Position numbers and translations under genes: made by a program
From: JASLQO01 sp002327525
GTDB taxonomy: Bacteria; Pseudomonadota; Gammaproteobacteria; Pseudomonadales; Azotimanducaceae
NCBI GenBank assembly: GCA_030744435.1
Contig: JASLQO010000008.1
Span: 1 to 42,330 of the forward strand
Reading direction: 5' to 3'
DNA length: 42,330 bases
In this document: positions 33,773-40,847 of the stretch, piece after piece
How the letters are laid out: the number at the start of each line of letters is the position of its first letter
Numbering within the stretch: position 1 is the stretch's first letter
Notes under the pieces: model-generated
Database searches by the model: none
The model's input: the letters and a program-made list of their open reading frames with translations, nothing else
Told to the model about the DNA's origin: nothing

Positions 33773-34507
33773 TTAGGCCCCAGTCTCTGGCTCCGTCACG
33801 GGCGGCGTACGCCGTCGCGGTGATTCATCCAGCAGGTATTTTCCAACCAGTTTGATCAACGCTTCGGTCAGTTCCGGGTTGAACAATGCCTCCGGTGAGC
33901 GAAGGGCATAGTCCTTGGTTGTTGCGTAGACGACTCGCAAAAGTAGTTCTGAGATGAAGCTGATGTCGTTAGTGGGACTAAGCACCTCGCGTCGGCTTTC
34001 GAGAAACGCATTGGAGAGCACCGTGTATTGTTCGATAACAGCGTTCTCGGTCTCCTCAAAAGCAAATCGCGGCACCTTGGTTTCCAGGGCGACGTATATA
34101 TCGAGATTATCGCGAACGTACGCCACATGAGTTGAGATCATGAACCTGAGCATCGCCCCGGGATGTGTCGGCTGCACACCACCAGTAAGGCGCTGAAAGT
34201 GGCGAAGGGCTTCCCGCCGCCGAACTTCCGAAAAGATGGCTTCTTTGCCAGGAAAGTACTCATACAGAGAACCGATGCTGACACCGGCCTGCTGGGCAAT
34301 GGCATTGGTTGTGGCCGCGGAATATCCGGAGCTCACCAGTATCCGAGTAGCGGCCTCCAGGATCGCCTCCACGGTGGCTTTCGAACGAGCCTGGCGGGGC
34401 TGTTTCTTCAACTGGTATCGGCTTTTTTCCCGTGGCTGCAAGGTGTTGGTAAATCCGAGCACATAAACTGAGCAATTACTCGGATGATAGGATACGCTGG
34501 AACTCAT
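33773..34507 (-). CDS. TetR/AcrR family regulator
   Basis: This 244-residue repressor-type protein has a DNA-binding domain at about residues 40-90: ATVEAILEAATRILVSSGYS, then TTNAIAQQAGVSIGSLYEYF and PGKEAIF. The C-terminal ligand domain is unassigned. The annotated ATG at 34507 leaves only 26 bases to the divergent hydrolase start, and the first 37 residues (many Ser, Asn, Tyr) do not look like part of the fold. A later start (GTG near 34460 or TTG near 34441) would free room for a promoter and place the palindrome at 34454-34484 between the genes. It probably controls the divergent three-gene membrane operon. Confidence 0.88.
   Translation of the reverse strand: MSSSVSYHPSNCSVYVLGFTNTLQPREKSRYQLKKQPRQARSKATVEAILEAATRILVSSGYSAATTNAIAQQAGVSIGSLYEYFPGKEAIFSEVRRREALRHFQRLTGGVQPTHPGAMLRFMISTHVAYVRDNLDIYVALETKVPRFAFEETENAVIEQYTVLSNAFLESRREVLSPTNDISFISELLLRVVYATTKDYALRSPEALFNPELTEALIKLVGKYLLDESPRRRTPPVTEPETGA
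34454..34484. promoter_or_regulatory. Candidate operator for the second TetR
   Basis: Arms TCCGAG (34454-34459) and CTCGGA (34479-34484) bracket an inner imperfect palindrome around GAGCAATTACTC. It falls within the first codons of the TetR frame as drawn, which suggests that the true start is further in. The site lies 50-80 bases before the hydrolase start. Confidence 0.45.
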
Positions 34508-34533
34508 CTCAATCCATCGGAGGAAACATCGCG

Positions 34534-35577
34534 TTGAAACAGGTGATTCTCATCCTTATCGCGGTCGTCGCTGTGGTATTGGCGATAGTCGTTGCCACCA
34601 TTACACGCGATGGCAACCTTGTGACGCCCGATGGACGGGGCACCATCGAACTGGCAGCCGGAACCTTCGAGGCATTCCCTCTCCCTGACTACGCAGCCCG
34701 GTTCGTCGAGCAGGAATACAAGAGCTACCTGGTAGAGGTGGAGCCCGGTATCAAGATCCATGTGCTCGAAGTGGGCAGCGGCTTCCCGGTGTTTTTGCAA
34801 CACGGTAATCCCACATCGGGTTTTCTGTACCGCAAAGTGGCAGAAGCACTGCCGACCGACCGGGTTCGCGTCATCATGCCGACGCTGGTGGGCCTGGGCT
34901 TTTCCAGCAAAGTGCCCGCGAGCATGCACACGTTGGACAATCACATACGTTGGCTCAGCGGCGTACTCACACAGCTACAACTCACGCAACTCATCTTCTC
35001 GGGACAAGATTGGGGTGGACCCACGGGTATGGGTGCCCTGGCGTTGTCGCCCGGGTTACTGAAAGGAGCAGTGATCCTGAATACCGGGCTGAACGCACCT
35101 ACCCAACCGATGGACCTCTCTCCCGCCCATGCGCGCGTCAAGACACCGGTGGTGGGCGAACTCCTCATCGAAGTCTTCGTTTCGATCTTTGACCAGCTGC
35201 ACCGCATGCAGGGTGATCCGGACTCCATTCCCCCGGAAGTCGCGGCTCTGTACGGTCGGCCCGTGATCGAAAGCGGTAACGACAAAGCACCTCTCGCCAT
35301 GATGCGCATGGTAACGGACGGGCCAGATCATCCGAGCGCCGTTCAGATGCGCGTCATAGAACGGTACGTGTCCGGCTTGAGCATTCCCGCGGAGATCATC
35401 TGGGGCATGAACGATCCTATCCTGGCGAAGGGCCTGCCAATGATGAAGCAGAACTTCCCAAGTGCTCCGGTGACGGAGACTGACGGGGGACACTTTCTTC
35501 AGGAGGAGGTGGCTACTGAAATTGCGACCGCCTTGTTGAGAGTGTTGGCCAAGGTCAATGAGGGGTCAATGCAATGA
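34534..35577 (+). CDS. Membrane-anchored haloalkane dehalogenase-like hydrolase
   Basis: This 347-residue alpha/beta hydrolase has an N-terminal membrane segment (about 2-24, ILILIAVVAVVLAIVVA). The catalytic core resembles haloalkane dehalogenases: the oxyanion loop QHGNPTSGFLYR (89-100), a nucleophile aspartate 159 in SGQDWGGPTG (the QDWGG form of subfamily I), aspartate 294 in WGMNDPI and histidine 320 in DGGHFLQEE. Known dehalogenases are soluble; the anchor is unusual. The halide-binding second tryptophan cannot be placed by eye, so an epoxide hydrolase or other activity is possible. The start is TTG at 34534 with GGAGG ten bases upstream. Its stop overlaps the next start by four bases (ATGA). 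Confidence 0.82.
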   Translation: MKQVILILIAVVAVVLAIVVATITRDGNLVTPDGRGTIELAAGTFEAFPLPDYAARFVEQEYKSYLVEVEPGIKIHVLEVGSGFPVFLQHGNPTSGFLYRKVAEALPTDRVRVIMPTLVGLGFSSKVPASMHTLDNHIRWLSGVLTQLQLTQLIFSGQDWGGPTGMGALALSPGLLKGAVILNTGLNAPTQPMDLSPAHARVKTPVVGELLIEVFVSIFDQLHRMQGDPDSIPPEVAALYGRPVIESGNDKAPLAMMRMVTDGPDHPSAVQMRVIERYVSGLSIPAEIIWGMNDPILAKGLPMMKQNFPSAPVTETDGGHFLQEEVATEIATALLRVLAKVNEGSMQ

Positions 35578-36005
35578 GGTTCTGGAAGAGGGTGGGTGGT
35601 CTGTTCGCAGTCTACGTTGTGTTGGTCGTGATCTTTGAAGCGGGTTACCTGGGCGCGATGCAGCCCTCCTTCGAGGAAGGCTGCATTCCAATGCTGGTTG
35701 TGACTGCCAGGGACGAGAACGCTAAGGCGAACAGCAAGATGCTGGCGCGATTTGAAACAGACGGAAAGCTCTATGTGTCTGCCCATCACTGGACACGAGG
35801 CTGGTACAAACGCGCAATGGCGAACCCCGAAGTTTACGTTGAAGTAGATGGCGTGAGAATGTCTCGAATCACGGTGCCCATCGCGGGAGAAGAATTCGAA
35901 GCGGTCGCCGCAGCTTTCCCGATTCCGCTACGCGCCAGAATCCTGATGGGATTTCCGCCGCCCCGAGACACACTGCGGCTGGACCTCGCGGAATCGGCCA
36001 CATGA
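35574..36005 (+). CDS. Membrane-anchored Ddn-like split-barrel protein
   Basis: This 143-residue protein has an N-terminal membrane segment (8-28, GLFAVYVVLVVIFEAGYLGA). The rest resembles the split beta-barrel of deazaflavin-dependent nitroreductases (Ddn family): DGKLYVSAHHWTRGWYKRAM then ANPEVYVEVDG, where Ddn relatives have a W-y-hNLrANPeVeV pattern. The usual TxGRKSG loop before it is not recognisable (TARDENAKANSKML), so cofactor binding may differ or be lost. The family binds F420, FMN or haem in different branches. It is translationally coupled on both sides by ATGA overlaps, so it belongs functionally with the hydrolase and the DUF1330-like protein. Confidence 0.72.
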   Translation: MRFWKRVGGLFAVYVVLVVIFEAGYLGAMQPSFEEGCIPMLVVTARDENAKANSKMLARFETDGKLYVSAHHWTRGWYKRAMANPEVYVEVDGVRMSRITVPIAGEEFEAVAAAFPIPLRARILMGFPPPRDTLRLDLAESAT

Positions 36006-36610
36006 AGATACGACGAATCAGCGCAGCGACCTTCCTGGCAATTTACCTTGCATATCTCGCCTGGTATGACGGTTGGGGGATAGATCCCCTCACCGCCGAG
36101 GATGTTGAGGCTCTGGTTGATCGAGCATCCGCGTACGGTGCAGATACAAGGCAGCTACACAACCTGCGTCGTATGGCGGAGGACGACGACGGCGAAGAGT
36201 TTTTCATGCTCAACCTCAACCGCTATGAATACGCCGAAGGCGAGGTGAAACGAGGTGTGCCGGAGGCGTACCAGAAATATGGCCAGGCAGTGATTCAGAT
36301 GATCCTGAAGAATGCGGGTCACCCGGTCTATTCCGGAGAAGTGCCTGACTACCTCCTCGCGGGGGAACTTGAGAATGGCAGTTGGCACGAGATCATTGTG
36401 GTGCGCTATCGTTCAAGACGGGACTTTGTCAGCATGGTCACATCTGATGAGTACCTGAAGATAGCCCGGCACCGTGCCGGCGGTATCCGGTACGCGGAAG
36501 TCACCCCGACACGCGCCACCATAAACCTGGTGACGCCACGACTTGCCGTACTGACCCTGCTGGCCTTGCTTGCATGGCTCATCGACCGTCAAATCAGGCG
36601 CGCTCGTTAA
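36002..36610 (+). CDS. Membrane-bound DUF1330-like (dimeric alpha/beta barrel) protein
   Basis: This 202-residue protein has a membrane segment at each end (about 8-23, ATFLAIYLAYLAWY; about 178-194, LAVLTLLALLAWLIDRQ). Between them, FFMLNLNRYEYAEGE (67-81), YQKYGQAVIQMILKNAGHPV and EIIVVRYRSRRDFVSMVTSD followed by EYLKIARHRAGGI look like the ferredoxin-like ABM/DUF1330 fold. A helical stretch (LTAEDVEALVDRASAYG) precedes the domain. DUF1330 proteins have no established reaction; related folds act as monooxygenases or isomerases. The start overlaps the preceding stop by four bases. It is the last gene of the three-gene unit; the next intact gene is on the other strand. Confidence 0.72.
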   Translation: MKIRRISAATFLAIYLAYLAWYDGWGIDPLTAEDVEALVDRASAYGADTRQLHNLRRMAEDDDGEEFFMLNLNRYEYAEGEVKRGVPEAYQKYGQAVIQMILKNAGHPVYSGEVPDYLLAGELENGSWHEIIVVRYRSRRDFVSMVTSDEYLKIARHRAGGIRYAEVTPTRATINLVTPRLAVLTLLALLAWLIDRQIRRAR

Positions 36611-36674
36611 GTCTGGACTACTCTCGCAGGAGAATGGCAGGTGAGCCAACAACCAACACAGGGCGTTTAGCGCT

Positions 36675-36845
36675 GTGGTAGTGGAAAGAGACCATTACGG
36701 TTTCGATGCCCCCGCTCCGCTGGGGCATGCGACGCGGGCAGGACTACCTGCCGAATACCCTACCGGCCCGGCGGTGGGCGAACGCCTGCCTGACTTCACC
36801 CTGCCGGACGCAGACGCTGCTCGAGAACTTCGCCTCGGCGGATGA
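36675..36845 (+). pseudogene. Redoxin/peroxiredoxin N-terminal fragment
   Basis: A frame with GTG codons at 36675 and 36681 reads EYPTGPAVGERLPDFTLPDA, the start of AhpC/TSA- or redoxin-domain proteins, then runs out of homology and stops at TGA 36843-36845 after ARELRLGG. The active-site cysteine region is absent. It joins directly onto the amidohydrolase remnant in another frame, so two broken genes have been fused by deletion. Confidence 0.6.
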
Positions 36846-37363
36846 CCCGAATCGGTTCCTGGCACACCCCGAGGTGGCCTACCTGCCTGGATCGCTTCGG
36901 GAGAGCTATGTCGGCACTCATCGATGCCGCCGGCGGAGCGGCAGCGGTGCGCGCTTACGTGGACATGCGGCGCAACCTGCTTCGCAGTCTGCACGCGGCG
37001 GGTGTGGGCATATTGCTCGGGTCCGACTCGCCCCAGATATTCAACGTGCCGGGTTTTTCCATCCATCGCGCACTGCAATCAATGGTGGAGGCCGGATTGA
37101 CCCCGTATGAGGCGCTCGTCACCGGTACGGTGAATCCGGCGCGCTTCTTCGATCAGGAGCAGGCGTTCGGCAGCCTGCAACCCGGGACGGAGGCGGACAC
37201 GGTGCTGCTGAACAGCAACCCGCTGGATGACATTTCCAACACCCGGGATATTCGCGGGGTGATGGTAACAGGCCGCTGGCTTGATGAGGCAGCTCGTGGG
37301 AAACTGCTGCGCGGTATCGGTAGGTCATGTCCCGCGTGCCAAACAGCTTCCGCTGCTCGATAG
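36811..37363 (+). pseudogene. Amidohydrolase C-terminal remnant
   Basis: The first frame reads TLLENFASADDPNRFLAHPE followed by VAYLPGSLRESYV. After a frameshift near 36905, a second frame continues RAYVDMRRNLLRSLHAAGVG, ILLGSDSPQIFNVPGFSIHR and LTPYEALVTGTVNPARFF, ending in VMVTGRWLD. This is the C-terminal third of an imidazolonepropionase-like metal-dependent amidohydrolase, with the late aspartate ligand in GSDSP. The N-terminal HxH metal site and most of the barrel are missing, and the start is replaced by the redoxin fragment. It is certainly non-functional as an enzyme. Confidence 0.82.
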
Positions 37364-37429
37364 TGGTGAGCCGCAGGCGTCTTCCGTCGGCTGAAACCGA
37401 CCGAAGACGCCACCGACATCGGCCATGTG

Positions 37430-37891
37430 CTAGAAGCTGGCCGTAACGGGAGCAACGATGTGCTTCGAACCGTTGACGCCGCGTTGCAGCACGGGCATGT
37501 CTGTTGTGCCACCCGGACCCATCAGAAATACGGAACCGTGAATGCCATGGTTGCCCGTGCGGCATTTCACCTGACCCACGTAGTCGATGCCGTTGGACAG
37601 ATCGGAAGCGCGAACATAGCGCAGCCCTTTCGCGGGTACCCTCATGCTCGCGGCGCCCAGTTTGTGGCCATTCGAGTCGAATGCTGCGCAGATCATGACC
37701 GCGGGCTGGGAACTCGTGTTGGTGGCGACGACCGCCGTGTCAGTGATGTCGCGGTCGTCGGGTCGGAGTGAAAGTTCGTCGCGAAGTGCATCGCCATCCC
37801 TGTCTATATCCGCTGGCGTATCCGCCGGATCGGCGATTGCGGTTCCGGTCAGCGCGAGCAGAAAGAGTGAAGTCAGTTTGAGTTGTTTCAT
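37430..37891 (-). CDS. Small secreted protein of unknown function
   Basis: This 153-residue protein has a clear signal peptide (MKQLKLTSLFLLALTGTAIA, cleavage after residue 20). The mature part begins with an acidic stretch, DPADTPADIDRDGDALRDEL, that could bind calcium, followed by a beta-rich domain (TAVVATNTSSQPAVMICAAF; RYVRASDLSNGIDYVGQVKC) with two cysteines (68 and 109) that may form a disulfide in the periplasm. I do not recognise the family. The ATG at 37891 has GGAG seven bases upstream. It converges on the amidohydrolase remnant and is divergent from the sigma-factor operon. Confidence 0.75.
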   Translation of the reverse strand: MKQLKLTSLFLLALTGTAIADPADTPADIDRDGDALRDELSLRPDDRDITDTAVVATNTSSQPAVMICAAFDSNGHKLGAASMRVPAKGLRYVRASDLSNGIDYVGQVKCRTGNHGIHGSVFLMGPGGTTDMPVLQRGVNGSKHIVAPVTASF

Positions 37892-38246
37892 CGGTTTCTC
37901 CGGTTTGAACTACGAACGGACATCACCTCGATGCCGTTCTCCCCTGATTCAACGCACGAGAGCTGGTTCGGTTTACAGCGCATCGGCATCCTGTGCGGTG
38001 AGTCACAGTTCAGGCGTGCCAGTACATACGCCCTGTGGCTGTGGATCGGCTCCGGGTGCGTGCCCTGCGTTGTTGTCAACCAATCCCTGCCTGGTGCGTT
38101 ATAGGACGTATCAGCACGTAGAAGATGAGTAGCGTGGACCTGCATTCACTGGCACTTATCAGAGTTCCCGGGCGTTACAATGAAAAACGAGAGGAACCGA
38201 CAACCAGGCCTGAGAGCTTTGAGTTTCACGCTCCAACCGACGGGAG
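37892..38246. other. 355-base divergent gap before the sigma-factor operon
   Basis: The stretch should contain promoters for the secreted protein and for the sigma operon. Short open frames here have no protein-like character. I see no convincing ECF -35/-10 pair or inverted repeat. Confidence 0.35.
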
Positions 38247-38381
38247 ATGATGCTTGCGAACCCGGCAGTCGCGAACGGGCCTCGGCGCCCGGGTCTGTCC
38301 GCTTACATGGGCGGCTCGTCTGTGACTGATCTGCCGCGGCCGTCCGGACGCTTGGGTGCTGTTGCCGCCAAGGCGGCGGAC

Positions 38382-38909
38382 ATGAATCAGTTTCTGGGCG
38401 ATGTCGAGGTCCGCGCCCTCAGGATGGCACAAGTTAGCGTGCGTAACCGGGAAGACGCTCTGGACATAGTGCAGGACGTGATGCTGGTGTTCGTACGCAA
38501 ATATGCGGGCAAGCCCCGTGCCGAATGGCGCCCGCTGTTCTTTCGCATTCTCACCAATCGAATCAGGGACTGGCACCGCCGCAATGCCGTGCGCGAGAGC
38601 GTGATGATCTGGCGAAAACCGGCAGACAGCGAATGGGATGTGGCGGAGGATCCGGTTCAATCGATGCCGGACCGTGACGGTAACACCCCGCACGAGCAGG
38701 CCCGGCTGGACGCTGCGGCGACCCGATTGACCATGGGGTTGGAAGCTCTGCCCGGGCGTCAGCGTGAGGTGTTTATGTTCAGGATATGGGATGGTCTGAG
38801 CGTGCGCGATACTGCAATAGCCATGCGGTGCTCCGAAGGGAGCGTCAAGACCCACCTGTCGCGTGCGCTCGGCGCTCTGAAATTGCAACTGGAGGAATTC
38901 AGGTCATGA
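38382..38909 (+). CDS. ECF-type RNA polymerase sigma factor
   Basis: This sigma-70 family protein has about 175 residues from the ATG at 38382 (MNQFLGDVEVRALRMAQ). Region 2 is visible as REDALDIVQDVMLVFVRKY, with an aromatic RIRDWHRR segment. Region 4 is LPGRQREVFMFRIWDGLSVR followed by CSEGSVKTHLSRAL, the helix-turn-helix that reads the -35 box. The longer frame from ATG 38247 adds 45 residues of low-complexity sequence and has GGGAG directly abutting its start, so I prefer 38382 (AAGG eight bases upstream), though the longer form is possible. The stop overlaps the next gene by ATGA, typical of a sigma/anti-sigma pair. Confidence 0.88.
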   Translation: MNQFLGDVEVRALRMAQVSVRNREDALDIVQDVMLVFVRKYAGKPRAEWRPLFFRILTNRIRDWHRRNAVRESVMIWRKPADSEWDVAEDPVQSMPDRDGNTPHEQARLDAAATRLTMGLEALPGRQREVFMFRIWDGLSVRDTAIAMRCSEGSVKTHLSRALGALKLQLEEFRS

Positions 38910-39322
38910 CGGCCCCCGCTGATTCGAAGGGTGATTCGAAAGGTATTGCGCAAGGTGGTTTGCAATCAGATGCGTCGGGCGACGTGCCAGAGCATGTCGC
39001 TCGTGCGGGAGAGGCGCTGAGACGAAACGAATTGGAACTCCGGCCCGAAGACCGGGCTCTGCTTGCCAGCGCACGTCGCGATGCAGTGGCAGCCATGGGA
39101 TCGCCCCGGGCACGTCGCGCAGGCTCCACGGGGCCCTGGGTCTGGTGGGTGCCCGGGGCCGCTGTGGCCGGGGCGCTGGCCCTGGCGGCGATACTCGGTC
39201 AGCCGCCTGCAGACCTGTCGTTTCCGGCCGAGGAAGGCTTCCAGACGGCACAGGAGATGGAACTACTCGAGGATCTGGAGTTCGTGGCCTGGATGGTGGA
39301 GCAGGATGTTGAAACGCTCTGA
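38906..39322 (+). CDS. Putative anti-sigma factor (DUF3619-like), one membrane segment
   Basis: This 138-residue protein has a cytoplasmic N-terminal half (about 1-75), including VARAGEALRRNELELRPEDR, then a membrane segment at 78-98 (WVWWVPGAAVAGALALAAIL). A short periplasmic tail ends MELLEDLEFVAWMVEQ, the conserved end I associate with DUF3619 proteins that accompany this kind of sigma factor. Anti-sigma function is inferred from topology, position and ATGA coupling to the sigma gene; no zinc-binding HxxxCxxC motif is present. The next gene begins within its last codons (17-base overlap). Confidence 0.75.
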   Translation: MTAPADSKGDSKGIAQGGLQSDASGDVPEHVARAGEALRRNELELRPEDRALLASARRDAVAAMGSPRARRAGSTGPWVWWVPGAAVAGALALAAILGQPPADLSFPAEEGFQTAQEMELLEDLEFVAWMVEQDVETL

Positions 39323-39569
39323 AGTGTTTCCGCTCTGCATACGCCTGGTCTGTGGCGCATTGAGCGCCATACCGGCGTGTGCGTACGCGGGAGATGCACC
39401 AATGCCATCTCTGGAGATGCTCGAGTATCTGGGCTCGATGGTAGAACACGAGGGGGCGTGGGTAGATCCGCTTTCACTCGATGAAGAAGATCACGGTCAG
39501 GAGGTGACAGCCATGGGAACCGAGACGAAAGAGGTCCCTGACTCGAGTCGACAGGAGGCAGAACAATGA
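39306..39569 (+). CDS. Small secreted protein in the sigma operon
   Basis: This 87-residue protein starts at ATG 39306, inside the end of the anti-sigma gene, with GGAG just upstream. Residues 1-29 form a signal peptide (VCGALSAIPACAYAG). The mature part repeats the MLEYLGSMVEHEGAWVDPL theme seen at the end of the anti-sigma protein (ELLEDLEFVAWMVE), which suggests a shared motif or partner. The tail is acidic and glutamine-rich. I know no named family. It overlaps the DUF3106 gene by four bases (ATGA). Confidence 0.72.
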   Translation: MLKRSEVFPLCIRLVCGALSAIPACAYAGDAPMPSLEMLEYLGSMVEHEGAWVDPLSLDEEDHGQEVTAMGTETKEVPDSSRQEAEQ

Positions 39570-40075
39570 GAATTGCGAGATTCATGCTGGCCGTGATCGT
39601 GATGACGGGTAGTGCAGATCTCCTCGCGCTCGAATGGGAAGCACTTACAAGCGAGCAGCGCGAGGTGTTGGCCCCGCACCATGACGGTTGGGACGCGTTG
39701 GACGAAACGCAGCAAAAACGCTTGGCGACGGGTGCAGACCGCTGGCGCGACATGGATATCGACCATCGCCGTGCGATGGTTCGGCGATTCGAGCGTTTTC
39801 AGTCGTTGCCGAGGAGCAAGCAGCGAGAGTTGATAAAGCGGATGAACCGTTTCCGCGATCTGACCCCCGCGCAGCGTCATAAGATGCGGGAGCGCTACCA
39901 GCGATTTCAGCGTATGCCGCCACAGGAGCGGCAGCGGCTTAGGGATCGCTTCGAGCGCATGGATAACCTGAATCGTTCGCGGGCGCTCGATGAGATGCAG
40001 CGTCGCGCACGAGTCGACCGGCAACGGCGGCCGCATTTGCCTGTGCGCCCGCGCCCAAATGTTGATCGGCGGTAA
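39566..40075 (+). CDS. DUF3106 protein, periplasmic, Arg-rich
   Basis: This 169-residue protein has a signal peptide (1-21, MLAVIVMTGSADLLA). The repeated helical units are typical of DUF3106: LTSEQREVLAPHHDGWDAL, LDETQQKRLATGADRWRDMD, LPRSKQRELIKRMNRFRDL, LTPAQRHKMRERYQRFQRM and MPPQERQRLRDRFERMDNL. Each has an L/P-x-x-x-R-x-x-L/M pattern and aromatic spacing, giving a heptad-like rod resembling a CpxP/Spy-type chaperone fold. The tail is very rich in arginine. It closes the sigma operon, so it may be a stress effector or a sensor in the sigma circuit; this is inference. Confidence 0.85.
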   Translation: MRIARFMLAVIVMTGSADLLALEWEALTSEQREVLAPHHDGWDALDETQQKRLATGADRWRDMDIDHRRAMVRRFERFQSLPRSKQRELIKRMNRFRDLTPAQRHKMRERYQRFQRMPPQERQRLRDRFERMDNLNRSRALDEMQRRARVDRQRRPHLPVRPRPNVDRR

Positions 40076-40344
40076 TTCTGGTCGGTACGATCACGGTAGC
40101 TGCGAGGCGAATCAGACGCCTGGTGCAGTAAAGAGTTCGGTAGTCTCTGGCGACACGCAGGCAGCGCCCTCTGATGCTTTTCATTCGCCACTGGGGGGGA
40201 TGAGCCCACCACTCTTTTCGGCTCTGAAATTTCTCCCGCCGGGTGACGTAACCCACAAATCAGCACAGGCTATTTCGGCGGAATGCGCGTATGGTGAAAT
40301 CTGATACGGGAACCCAGTTCCGATTTCTTCCGAGCTTCATCTCT

Positions 40345-40719
40345 CGCCAGTTCCTCGACAATCGGTTTTACCCGGCGCGTGGAAACGCCCTGCACGTACA
40401 TCTTGGTGATCGCCAGCAGCAATGCACGTTCGGATTGAAGGCCTTTTTCCAGACTTTGTGGATAGAACTGGCGATCTCGTGTCTGCGGTAGTTTCGAGGG
40501 CAGCGGGCCAAGACGGTTTTTGACCGTCTTGGCCTTGAAACCGTTGGCGCAGCCAACCCTGGCCGCGCTGCGCTCATAAGGCGCCGCGCCCAGGTACTCG
40601 CTTCGTTCGGCGAGCATCGCTGAGCCCAGCAGAACTGTCACCGCCTCTGCCAGACCATCAAAACTACAAGGAGACGGCGAAGGTCCCAGCTGGTAACATA
40701 GATTAGGGCCGTGATGCAA
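40345..40719 (-). pseudogene. IS256-family transposase, N-terminal fragment
   Basis: The frame contains AMLAERSEYLGAAPYERSAA, GFKAKTVKNRLGPLPSKLPQ, FYPQSLEKGLQSERALLLAI and MYVQGVSTRRVKPIVEELA, the N-terminal region of IS256-type (Mut-type) transposases. Homology stops at EELA (about 40345) and 24 unrelated residues follow to a stop at 40270. The DDE catalytic domain is missing and no terminal inverted repeats were seen. It is a relic of an insertion between the DUF3106 gene and the protease. The 269 bases before it hold no recognisable gene. Confidence 0.85.
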
Positions 40720-40847
40720 GTAATGCTAAGCTATACTTGCCGTGGCCTGGCCAGAGGCTATATTTGATGTTGGTTTCAATGAAATATATTGGCCGCAGAG
40801 AGTCGCGATCGGATTGTGGTTCTCAACCCCGCGTGGAAGCAGGAAGC

